Of a stretch of 64,000 nt of DNA, positions 1-10,848 are shown piece after piece. The notes under the pieces are model-generated. The model was not told the DNA's origin. It made no database searches and saw only the letters and a list, made by a program, of their open reading frames with translations. The first letter of the stretch is position 1, and each line of letters starts with the position of its first letter. The stretch covers positions 14,430,126 to 14,494,125 of the forward strand of contig JAGGNK010013558.1 in the NCBI GenBank assembly GCA_017590115.1, read 5' to 3'. Source of the DNA: Montifringilla adamsi (Eukaryota > Chordata > Aves > Passeriformes > Passeridae). The translations under genes and the position numbers were made by a program.

Positions 1-110
1 CCAAAGATCTGTGGGCTATGCTGTATAACAAAGAATAAACTGCTTCACCAACCTTTTGGTGTCCTCTGGTACAGAGGGCAGGTTGGGACAGGCGGGGAAG
101 GGACACTGCC
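1..110 (+). mobile_element. Possible LTR end (weak)
   Basis: AATAAA at 33-38 followed by a short CTGCTTCACCAACC and a T/G-rich block resembles the R-U5 end of avian endogenous retrovirus LTRs. The element would be cut by the window start, and no target-site duplication can be checked. Low confidence; it may simply be a poly(A) site. Confidence 0.2.
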
Positions 111-2400
111 CTGAGGGATCACACTGTGCCTTTGTATGTTGTCCCTAAGGGATAATAATATGGGGCTGGGGGAAGGAAGAAAGGTTCTAGAAGAAAACAG
201 AGTACCAGAAAGTCAAGTTCTGTGCCTCCATCTGGAATTCCAGCCACAGACGCAATCTCAGAAAATAGTTCCCAAATTAGTAATGGAAACATTAACTCGT
301 GTCATTATTTTCGGACATGTGGTTCATAAAACATGGCTGAAGTGTTTGGTCCAATGATACACAAAGGAAGAGAACGTGTTATCTGAAGAAGAAGGAATGA
401 GGAAATTGCAGTGTAGAAGTGCTGAATTTAGGAGGCAAAAAATGGGGTAACTGCAGAGGCAGTAGGAATGAGAATTTTGTTCCACTGTTTCATTAGGAAG
501 AAGAATGCAAACAGTCTGTTCCTGGTAAGGAACAGCAGCACCATGGCACCATGGCTCTGAGAGTGACTGTACTTGTGTTCACCTCCATGCAGCTACTCAG
601 CGCCAAGGAACGGAGGAGGTCATGGATACTCGTGGAAGGATTTTCAGAGCTACTTCAGGTCTTGGTGCGCAGGAAGCAAAAGAGCAGTGCTGCACATATT
701 TAATGAAGATATTAGACTTTGAGTAATTTTTTGGTTACAAATAGCAGCAATAGAGTACCAGACTTCCAGAAACATTTATCTATAAATGTACATAGGGTTG
801 TTATGTTTTGGTTTTTTTTGTTTTTTTTTTTTTAAGAGGAACAGTCTAATACACTAGACAGTCTGGTATAGCTAGAGAAAATCAGATAACAGTGCGAGCA
901 CACAGGTTAGGTCTTGTTCAGGCATAATCTCAACTCTCCTGGCTGGAATCACACTACTCTTACAAGGTACTATTATGTCTAGAATCCCTGATCTCTTTTC
1001 TCTTTCATGTGGTTATTGCAAGTGATCACACATATATTCTTCTAGAAACGTACTTGTGTTTGGGAAGAAATAAGAGAAAGGCTGGAAATTGTACATGGAA
1101 TTTCTAATCTTGGTCTTTGCTGTGAAATTTTGCCATGCAGGATTGGCTGAAAATGCTGATATAAGGAGAAGTGCTGTTGCTGCACCCTGCTTTCATCTGG
1201 ATCCTGCCTCATCATTCCCCCTTTTTTCACTGTTGGTGGTTTTCCAAGGAGGACAACATCTGAGTTCTGTCCATGCAAGCACCTTTAGATACAGTTATAT
1301 GACCAGATCCACTGAGAACAAGAGAATTGGCCTTTGCAGGAATCTAAATGGGAAAGAAGTTGCAGAACAGGCTTTCTGCTATCCATAGTCTCCCTAGACT
1401 AGAACTTCAATAATTCTTCTTGTGAGAGGAGAAAAAAAAGGCATTTTGCCCCTTTTCAGTGAGAAGCTGCATCAACTCTTTAGTACCACCACTGATTCCT
1501 TGACTAGAGGTTCCTGTGCTGTGGCACCTTTATGTGGGTCACCACCATCCCTTCTCTGAAGATGGTAACACCTTATCCCACTGTCTACAAGTAGTAGCTA
1601 TCCTATACACGAGGTCATCTTTTGTCTGTATTTTGAAAGGAAATACAGCTCTTGGCTCAAAATCATAGGGATTGATTCTTTTCAGCTGGCCACTTCCTTG
1701 TGGTTTTTCCAGGACTCAGGAGAGAGCTGCCAAAGTCCAGCTGCGTGATTTCTAGTGCCAGACTGGATCCTGAGGCCTTTCAAATAATCATTTGAAGTAT
1801 TGTTAGTTTAATTCTGTCATAGTTACCCAGGTTCATTAATATGAAAAAGGAAGACAGACAATTTCTTTCTGCTTGGGCAAATGAAAGAAAGTGAAACGTG
1901 CATATTATTCAAAGTGACTGCTGAAGTGAAACTTTATATCAGTAAAACTGATATAAATATCAGTTTTGTCATGTTTGCTGTGTGTGCTTCTTGCAGAGGA
2001 GCACCATAACTCGGGCTGGTGACAGGATTCATAGCAGTGTGAGGGATGCCTTTCCATCTTGCTGATATCTGAAGTGGTTTCCATGGCTCTAGTGAAAACA
2101 GGAGACTGTCCTGGTAAGGCTGGCACACCAGAATTTCTATGGTGTTAGCTGAGAAAAGAATACCTAGTTTTATTTGTGCATCTGTGCAGTTTCTGAGCAG
2201 CAGTAATGGGGGATTGATGTGGCAGACGGGCAGGTGACTGGGTTGTGCTGGCTCTCTGCCCCAGCCGGGCTCTGGAGCTGAAGGTGCACAGCAGTGGTGT
2301 GTATCCCATCAGAATAGAGGGGTTCGTAGCCCCACTTCTCCATAGGGACCCTGGCAGGCGAACTGTCCCTGGCTCATGTCAAGGGCTGGTAACAGAGGTG
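1..2400. other. Upstream flank, no gene recognised
   Basis: No coding exon with splice-site support or recognisable protein similarity is visible on either strand. The longest open frames are under 100 codons, overlap each other on both strands, and look random. A poly-T rich stretch lies near 810-835. An AATAAA at 33-38 followed by T/G-rich sequence could be a polyadenylation site, perhaps from a truncated retroelement LTR. In mammals the nearest upstream protein gene of this locus is some distance away, so an empty flank is expected. Confidence 0.6.
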
Positions 2401-2676
2401 GTGTTCGTGGAATGGCGGCAAACGGGGCCGTGAGATGCGGGGCGCCAGCAGCAAGCTTAGGGGGCTGAACCCCGCTGTGTGTCAGAGGCATGAGGAGATC
2501 TCTGGAGCGGGGTCTGGCAGAGCTCGGGCCCAGCTGGCTCAGGCTGTGCCGGGGCAGTTCAGGTGGGACGGCCCGGCCAGGTGGGGCTGGGAGGGGGCGG
2601 CGGCCGCTCCTGCTCCCGCTCCCGCCTCCCCCTGAGGGGCGGCTGCTGCGGCCGGCGCGCGAGGAGGCGGCGGGAG

Positions 2677-2714
2677 CCAATGGGGGGCGGCTGAGGCGGG
2701 GAGCGCGGGCCAAT
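2677..2714 (+). promoter_or_regulatory. Paired CCAAT boxes (NF-Y type)
   Basis: Two CCAATGGG elements start at 2677 and 2710, in the same orientation and 33 bp apart, about three helical turns. This spacing is typical of paired NF-Y sites just upstream of a CpG-island start site. It supports a plus-strand start between about 2760 and 2880. Confidence 0.6.
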
Positions 2715-2839
2715 GGGAGGCCGCGGCGCCGGAGCGCGCGGGGGGCGCGCGCGCAGCCGAGGGCGGGGAGGGGCGGCGCGCAGAGGGGCGGGGCACACGC
2801 GCGGTGCCGCCCCTTCCCCGCCGCAGTGAGGAGCGACCG

Positions 2840-3252
2840 GGCGGCCATGTTGTGCGGGGGGAGGGGAGCAAGGAGTTGAGAGGAGACGGCGGAGGCTCCC
2901 TCACACACACGGCACAAGATGGCCGGGGAGCAGCCGCAGCTGCCGCCCGTCTCCCGGCGCTGTCCCCGCCGCTCGCGCCGGAGACGCCCGGCGGGCGCCC
3001 CCGGTGCCGCTCCCGGGCGCCAAATCGGGCCCGGCGCTCTGTGGGCTCCGGGGCTTCGGAGGGCGGCGAGCCGGGCTGCCGAGCGGGGCTGCCGACGGTC
3101 GGGCAGCAATGGCGCCGGGCTGCCGAGCGCTGCCCGCGCCGCTCCCTCGCCGGGCGGGCGCGGGACTGCCCTTGGCCGCGGGCAGGGAGAGCCGGGAGCA
3201 GCGCCCCGTCCTCGGGGTCCTGGGTGCCTGTCAGCGGGCTGCTTTTCGCCGG
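2840..3252 (+). ncRNA. CHASERR: CHASERR exon 1 (5' end estimated)
   Basis: GC-rich first exon inside the CpG island. Its 3' end is set by a strong donor (GTAAGT) whose GT is at 3253-3254. The exact start is not visible in sequence; 2840 is chosen from the YY1-type motifs and the distance to the CCAAT boxes. Many overlapping open frames cross it on both strands, but they reflect base composition and none resembles a known protein. Confidence 0.6.
2841..2925 (+). promoter_or_regulatory. YY1-type motifs near the start site
   Basis: Positions 2841-2852 read as the reverse of the YY1 consensus (core CCAT in GCGGCCATGTTG). Positions 2914-2925 carry the forward form, with AAGATGG at 2916-2922. YY1 sites of this type usually lie within some tens of bases downstream of CpG-island start sites. 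The forward copy would lie inside the first CHASERR exon and would also put an AAGAUGG motif in the RNA. Confidence 0.55.
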
Positions 3253-5844
3253 GTAAGTGCCGGAGTCTCCGGGCTCCTCATTGTCCTTTGTCCTTGGGAG
3301 GAAAAACAAAATGTCCTTGGAGCCGGGAGGGGGAGGGGGCGCTGCCTCCCCCTGCCCCCTCCTTCCCCCCCCGCCGCTCGCTGAGGGGACCTGCGGGTAC
3401 CCTCGGGGACCCCCGCCCGTGCCCGAGCCCGGGCTGGGCTGAGGGGGAGCGGCGGGACAAGGGGAGCCCCGGTGACCCTCGGCGGCTGCGGGCGCTCCCT
3501 TCGCTCTCATGCAGCACCCGGGAGGCTCCGCACGCCCTGTCCCCGAAGCAGCCCCGGGGGGAGCAGCGGCGGGTTTTGGCTCCCCTGGGCAGCACCGAGC
3601 ACAGGGGGGCTGCAGACCGGTTCCCCCCAGCGCAGCGTTCAAGGGGGGGTATCTGCAAACCAGCCTGGAACTCCAATGCAGCAGTGGAGGGAGGGGGGAG
3701 AGGTGAAGTCTGTACGACAGCATCACCGAAATGTTTAGCCCCGTGTCTATGTGAAGAGCGTTTCTTGCCCGTCGCTGTTCGGATGGGGATATGTTTTCGT
3801 AGTTTCTAAGAACAAAGACGCCATGTCCTTTTCTCTTAAAAATAAAACTTGGAGTGGTTTTTTTGTGGGGTGTTGGCTTTTAACTCTTTGTAAACCAGTA
3901 AGAGAAACAGGCTGCGGAGGAGACCGATTGGTACTTTATGAAACAATAGAGAAAAATTTATTTCACTGGAGAAGCAGCAATTCAGGTGAAGAAGTTTAAA
4001 AGAAAACTCCTAGGAATTACGTGCAAATTTGATTTTGCAATTAAAACGGCAGTGTAGAAACTTAAAAGCTTGAGAAAAACAAAGCTCGGTCATGCCAAGT
4101 CTACCGTTTAAAGTTGGCAAAATACTACAGTTGTGATTTAGACGACACTACAAAAAGAACAGAGAGTTACTTAAATACGAATTGCACGATATGGAAACAG
4201 ATGAGTTTGCGTCTGACATGGAAAGCTTTTAAAAAACATTTCATGGGTATCAGGTTTGTTTTTATTATTCAGTTTATAGGTTTTTCAGAGATCTCACAGT
4301 TCTCATTACAAAACATTTTAAACGTCGTTTCGGTGTTCTCATAATTTAGAAGTTGTACAACACCTATTGCAAGACTTTCTAAAAATGCAAGTTTAAATGT
4401 AATGGCTGACGTTTGTTTTGTATTGGCTTGCGTTCAGCAATTACCAATTTAAGGGTAAAATTGTGATTTTTAAATATATGAAAAGTCTCTGTAGAAGAGC
4501 AAAAGGTAAATACTGAAAACTTTAGTTTTAATTGGAGGTTGTGTATAGCCATATTTGTTGGATTTTAATGATGTACGCTTGTGCAAGGTTATAAAACTCT
4601 GTGCAGATTTTACATACTGCAGTTGGAGGTAAATATGCATTTTTTCGGTACTTCCTCTGCAAATAAGAATCTGTCATTGTAACAATTGATGTTAGCCCTT
4701 TTTTTTGGAAATAGAAATACAAGTTTTAACAACCACTGGACTTCTGTCACCTTTATGCAAAGTGTTCGATGTCTTTATTTTAGGTTTGGATTATGGTGGT
4801 TTTATAACCCCAGCAACAGTTCTGCAGTGTAGAACAGGTTCTGGCATACACACTTTGCCCTAAAGAAAGTTCTAGCTTTAGGTGGGTGTCTCCTGGATTT
4901 GTCTTAAGTATATTACAGGATAATTTTTAAATAGTTTTGACTGGTTTATTTTAACAGCTGAAAATAAAATAGGTAATTATCCAGAAAATAAACTACTTGT
5001 AATTCATAATGTGTTTTATTTAATAGTTCTGCGGCAGGTTTTTTTATATTTTAAGGTGTAGGTGTTTGAATTTATACATCTTTTAATTCAGCATAAAACC
5101 GGTTTTAAAAATTGTATATTTGCAGAATGATTCTACACTTCTGGAGTATGAAGTAATGCTGGTGATAAATATAATTGCTGCAAAATAAAATGATGTGGCT
5201 TTTCACAAAACGCAAGAAAAGTTGGCTAGAGGTTGTGCAAATATGGTGTTCCTTGTGTTAAAAGAACATAGTTTGAGATCTGATTAAAGGTTAAAGAAGC
5301 TGAAGACTTCAAAACTGTGTTGTAGAGGGCAAAAAGATGTTTTTTTGGGGAGGTGAAGTAACTTAGGACTTAAAATTCAGAGACGCTGATGACAGAAGCC
5401 ATTTTAAAATAACCTTGCTATCAGTAGAGGTTTTATTTAATTTTGTGTAGCCTACTGCTGAAGATTTTAATGTGAAAAAAGTAAAAGGGCTGAGGGATAT
5501 TGTGTGACAAATTACTCAGTAAAAAAAATCTTAAATTGGAATTTTAGCTTTAAGTCTTTCAAAATTAAAGTAATGGGAGACAGAAGAGCAGACTGCAGTT
5601 ATTCATGAAAAACACAGATCATGTATGTTGTATGTCAGTCACTCATCTCCAGAGGGGTTTTCTTCAGCCAGGAATGTACAGCCACTCAAACTTTTATTTT
5701 TAGAGTTCAGATCAAAAGACAGTTACTGCAATCATAAGTTTTTCCTGACTTTAGTAATTATTAAGATTGGTAGGCTTCAGGCATATGGCTAGCACTGCTT
5801 TTCTAAAGCAAAATACTGAAAATTTCCATACTTTGTTTTTTCAG

Positions 5845-5917
5845 GTAGGATTTCGTGAGCAGAACCTTACTTCCTGACTAGCTTCCTGAGGATTCGTTCA
5901 TGCCTTATTTTTCTTAG
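5845..5917 (+). ncRNA. CHASERR: Candidate CHASERR internal exon (73 nt)
   Basis: A T-rich tract ends in a TTTTTTCAG acceptor just before 5845, and a GTAAGA donor begins at 5918. Size and sites suit a small lncRNA exon. There is no coding support, and the acceptor at 5917 (TTCTTAG) could compete. This is splice-site evidence only. Confidence 0.35.
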
Positions 5918-6610
5918 GTAAGAATGGTTATACCTTGTGTTATGTATTCATTTCCTTGTTATTTTTTTGAAACTAGAAATTGCCTTTTTGCTACTGTGCA
6001 GATGGGAAGAAAAAAAAATTTCATAAGGAGGGGACACATTTTATGAATTGTCTGGACTTCTAAAAAGCTTTTCTTTGGGGTTACAGGTATGCTGTCTTCA
6101 TATAATGTCATGTTTATGTGCTGCTTGGGTATAAATTTCAGTTTACTGAGGCTATTTAATAAGTGGACTGTTTATAATATATGGATACATATATATATAT
6201 TTAGTATTTGGTGGAAAAGGACAGTATTTGCGTATGAACTGAAGTTCTGTATGTCCTGTTTCACCAGTGAAAACCTACATTAAACTTTGAAAATTACTTA
6301 GGTTTTTTTACTTAATGAGTTTGTAGCATTAATGTTTGGGGAAATTGTAGAATTTGTACTTGAAGGTAGTAACCCAAGACTTCAGGAATTCATAGAGGAG
6401 ATTTTTGGGGGCCTGTTTCTTGTTTTTGGGGACTTACGCTTAACAACGATGGAGTATTGGTTTTGTACTGTTGGTAAGACTTTGATTTATTCAAGGACAT
6501 TTCCTTTACGGGTTTTCAGAAAGTTTGTCAGTCAAGAATGTTAGGACTTAATGAGCTTTTCTGTACCTCGTTTTCAGACAAACCTGGTTTTGTTGTTTTT
6601 TATCTTTAAG

Positions 6611-6697
6611 GGCTATTACTGGATATTGTTCTTCCAAAGATTCAGATGACTGGTTGGGCAAAAGACCTTGAGCAAAATCCTGTACTGTGCGTGCCAG
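6611..6697 (+). ncRNA. CHASERR: Candidate CHASERR internal exon (87 nt)
   Basis: A long T-rich tract ends in an AAG acceptor before 6611, and a GTACGT donor follows at 6698. An alternative acceptor, TTTTCAG, lies just before 6578. Weaker than the exon at 10788. Splice-site evidence only. Confidence 0.25.
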
Positions 6698-9600
6698 GTA
6701 CGTTACCCTGTGTTGTGGGGTTTTGTTTGGTTTGTGTTTTTTGTTTTTTGATCATCCTGGAAACGATTTTTTTTCAAAATAAACATTAAACATTTAAATT
6801 TCAGTGTTTTACCTTGTTGAATTTATTTTCTTTCAAGCGTAGTGCATTTGGAAATTGTTAGTATGTATGTACTACAGCAATCTTAATGTCTCCTGCATCT
6901 TGGAAGATTTTATGGTCACTCACAAGTACAACTTTTTAACAATCTGCTATGACCATGTTGACATGTGGTGAAGCCAAAGGATTGTCATCTCCTAAGGATG
7001 TTGTCTAATCAAACTTCAGGAATGCTTTTCCTTAGTTCAAGGTCTTGGTTTATTAGCAAGGGACGCTCATAAGCTTTTCCTTTTTGAGAAATTGTTTGTA
7101 CAATAAACTTTAAAATTTGGGGTTTGGTGTAAATTTTATTCTAAAAGCCTAAAGTGGTGCCCAGTTATTACAAGATATCTTGCTCTCCTTGCAGTGTAAA
7201 CAAAGCAGCTTTTTGCTGTTTATTTTTTGTTTTTACACTTCAGATTCTGCATTTAGGATCAGAGTAACCTTTGAGTCAGGCTTTCACCACTCTGTAATTA
7301 AAAGTGGGGGATCCTGTTTGCCTGTCTTAACCGATTCCTTTTCACAGCTTCCCATGCTCGTGTACTTGCGTGCATGCTCAGGACCTCAAAGCGTGAGGCG
7401 TCTTCATGAGGACATGTGTATCGGGATTCCGAAAAATACTTTTGATGATTTGCTTTTTCAAGTTACATAATTCATGATGATAACCCGAAAATACAATTGT
7501 GAACCCCCCACCTGAGTGCAGCTAGGGTTTTTTTGGCGTGGATGGAGCCAGTCTGTTCACAGAAAAGATATTGTACACAATTTTCCATAAGCTTTACGAA
7601 AATGTCTCTTCAGGTTGTAATAAACCTTTATCTGCAGTGAGTCACTGCTGATGTGCAAGGTAGAGTTCAAATTATATTTATAGATATTGGACGCGTGCCA
7701 CCATCATGGATGTCCTGCAGCAAACACAGCTAACGAGCAAGGTGATATGTCAGAATGTTCTGCAACTTCATCGTGTGACTGTCTGATGGCAGGTGTGAGA
7801 ACTAGAAGTTTGTGTTAGAAATGATCTCATACCTTAAGAACAACCGGGCGTATCTAAAATCCCACGTAAGTTTTCAGTTTAGAGGGTCAAAAATCACAGA
7901 TACTGCACAGCCTATTTCGATAAAGGCAAGGCCAGTCTGAGTCACACAAACGTCTGATAACACTGATGGGATTGAACCTGTCAGACTCGATTTATATTCC
8001 TGGTATTAAATTCTGCAATGTCTGAATCTGCAATTTTTAACTAACCTGCTCTTTAAAAAACAACCAAAAAAAAAAAAAAAAACCACTAAAAAAGTGAAAA
8101 TCAGAAAGTCACAGTGCTCAAGAGCAGATCTTGCCTGACTTGAGCATTTTACTATAAATAGGAAATTCAGCATTTTGCTCTTAACGGTCTTGCATCTTTC
8201 CAGTATTGTCCTAATGCTGATAGTGCTGAATAGACATTACAGTAAAAGCAGCTTTAACTGTCCCTTTTGTGAGCTCTTCAGAGCTGCCTTTTCTTGCAAG
8301 AACAACTTGTTTTCAGCTTCCCCTCTGGAATAAGTAGACCTCAGTGGGTTAGATGCACACTACTGGGACTTGAGGGAAGTTCCAAGTTCATGGCTACGCT
8401 GCAGCGTGCTTGTGAGGATCGAGGGGGGTCAGGAGAACCTCTCAGGCTGAGTCCAAACATTCTCAGTAGAGGAAGCTGTTCTTCTGCAGGGATGTGAGCC
8501 CGCATAGAATAGATTCTGGTCGCATTGGCAGCGTATGTGGAAGAACGTTGGTGTGGTGATACGCATCGTCTTTGCCAAAATACTTTGTTAATTAAATAAT
8601 ACAAGACAAAATGTGATACCAGTTCATGGCTTTTGGGTGTCTGACCTGACCTCTTGCTGAAAAGGGAGATGCACTGTGTGATGGTTAGTGCCAATCTTTG
8701 GGGGAGCCTATGATGCCGGGCATGTTTTGTGTGGTAGGCTGTACTGTACTTCAAGTGTCTGTAATTTTAAAACAAAAAATAGGCTATTAGATAACCTAGA
8801 AAAAGTAAATTCATGTTTATTTTTAAATAGGGGATGGATTTTTTTAATCACCCAGGCTACAACAATTATAGCAGGTAGTCTGATTAAAAGATTTTGACAT
8901 TAGATACAGGAAATACAGCTGTTAAATGAAAAGTTAATTTCTTTCAGCCAGGATTGTATTTCCAAGCTCTGGTTTCTGGCTCGTGGCATAAACCTGTAGC
9001 TTTGGTGATTGATTCTGTAGTTTGAGTGAATGTGTTTTGGATGTAAAAATTAAAAACTTAAAGTACAGGGGCATATTCTATAATAATGAAAAAATAACTA
9101 ATGTGAATGAAATGTAATATGTTATCAACATCCTTGTGCTGTTTTTACAAAGCTCATTGTTTGGTTTATCCACTCACTTCCAAGAAGAGAAGTGTCACTA
9201 TTACTACGTGATACCACTCTGACACACCAAAGATTCCTTTTGCACAAGCGTGCTGAGGTCAGAAGAACAAAACTCTGGTGGAGTCTTCATAACACTGTCA
9301 TTAAAGGAAGGTGCTTTGTGGTGGCAGCCATATTAAATACTACCCTCATTAAAGTTTCTGTCAAAGTGCTGCAGCTGTGTGCTTGCTCTAGAGCTAAACA
9401 AAACAAGAACCAACTTGGATGCAGTGATGGATGTGTAGCTGTGCCGTGAATTATTACAAATGGCTGAGAGCTGTAAATGGAGAGTCTTCCAGTCATTAAA
9501 TTTACCTGTCTTCATGTAGATTGTAGTTTCTAAGTGGTCTTTTTTGAGTGAAATGATTCAAAGGGCCCAAGTAACACTTGTTTCCCTGGTTCATTTTTTG

Positions 9601-10787
9601 TGCCTTGGATGACTGGTGGATGCCTCATGGCTGATCATGGTCCAGCAGCCATGTTGTTGTTCTTCTAAAATGGTGGATGGGCACTTCACAGAAGTTCTGT
9701 GCTTCCATTTAGTAGCAGCTGCTTGATGCAAATATATTTTAAAATATCATTAATACATTTTTAAACCTCTAAATTTCACATGCATTAGAATATTCTACAT
9801 GCTTCTGCCAGCCTACTGCTATTTTTTTTGTCGTTTCCCTTTTTAAAGGCTTTTTCCATAATAAGCACTTCAAGTAAATTACATCAACAAAGAAATTACA
9901 GTCCTCTTCATCCCATATTTCTTTTTACACCTCTGAGTAGCTGTCAAATGGAAGAGAAGAATTTAGAGGATTGCACAGTACGCTGTCACTGGATAGGTTC
10001 ATTAATTTTTATGTGTTTGAGGCTATATTTCAGTATAAGTAGAATCTGAGAGATTACAAGAGAAGTGGTTTGCTTGTATGTGTCAGGAGGATAAACTTGA
10101 ATGTCTTATTTCATGTAGTTGAAATTTACCCTGGAAAGGGGGTTCATGAGTTTTAGAGTATTAGGTCTTTAATCTTTCTACCTTTGCTTAAGGTAACTGT
10201 GATTAAGAATTTATTGATACAGATTGCCAAGAGGCATTTTCAGAGTCAGATTTCCACATTCGGACCTTGCCCTTACATGAGTAACTTTGAGATATAGTAG
10301 ATAATTTGTTCCACATAAATGTGGTACATAATTGCCCTGCATCCAGCAGATATCTCTTCTCAATAAAAAGAGCATTTTATTTTCTCTTGTGAAGGGCAAG
10401 TCTGTTTGCTTAAGCATGCTTCCAGAATTAATGCCTGATTGATCTTTTTTGAAAACCTCACAGAATATATTTTTTGTTGTTTTTTTCTCAGTTAATTTGT
10501 GGACTGGGTCCGAATTTCTTAAGTTGTTCTCAAGTTTTTAATAACAGGTTCCTCAGTGATAATTTAATTTTTTTTTTAATAAAATAACTTCTGTAGCACA
10601 TGCTGTGAGCTGGGAATGGTTGGTTTTTTTGTGTTTGTGGGGGAGTTTTTTTTGTTTGGTTGGTTTTTTTAATGAGGGCTTTTGTAATAAAAGCTGTTGC
10701 TTGGTCTTGTAGACCTTAAGGTTTAGATCTCTTTTATTTTTGAATTTATTTTAATTCAAGTGTTCTAATATCCCATTTTCCCTACAG

Positions 10788-10848
10788 ATATGTTGAGGAA
10801 TTGATTTACTCACTGTAAGCAAAATAGCTGCTCTTGGTTGAAGCACTG
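10788..10848 (+). ncRNA. CHASERR: Probable CHASERR internal exon (61 nt)
   Basis: A pyrimidine-rich tract with a CCCTACAG acceptor ends at 10787. A near-perfect GTAAGT donor starts at 10849. The 61-nt interval has several stops in all frames, as expected for a noncoding exon. This is the best internal splice pair between the CpG island and the terminal exon. Confidence 0.55.

Larger units (their letters stand above)
2401..3700 (+). promoter_or_regulatory. CHASERR: CpG island, CHASERR promoter
   Basis: The sequence changes abruptly from AT-rich flank to very GC-rich DNA dense in CpG, densest from about 2560 to 3480. It contains GC boxes (for example near 2763-2790), two CCAAT boxes at 2677-2681 and 2710-2714, and YY1-type motifs at 2841-2852 and 2914-2925. 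It is TATA-less, as is usual for broadly expressed genes. It lies about 16 kb upstream of the CHD2 start region on the same strand, the layout known for the lncRNA CHASERR. The alternative, that this is the CHD2 promoter itself, is less likely: a second promoter-like region lies next to the CHD2 start-codon exon, and a polyadenylated exon lies between. Confidence 0.8.

Noticed and set aside
2309..3726. Long minus- and plus-strand open frames (up to 395 codons) across the CpG island
   Set aside because: They overlap in several frames on both strands, are made of Pro, Ala, Gly and Arg, and follow from GC-rich, stop-poor DNA. No domain or splice evidence.
4784..4881. Candidate 98-nt lncRNA exon with TTATTTTAG acceptor and GTGGGT donor
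   Set aside because: Splice sites are only moderate and there is no other support; comparable pairs occur by chance in introns this long.
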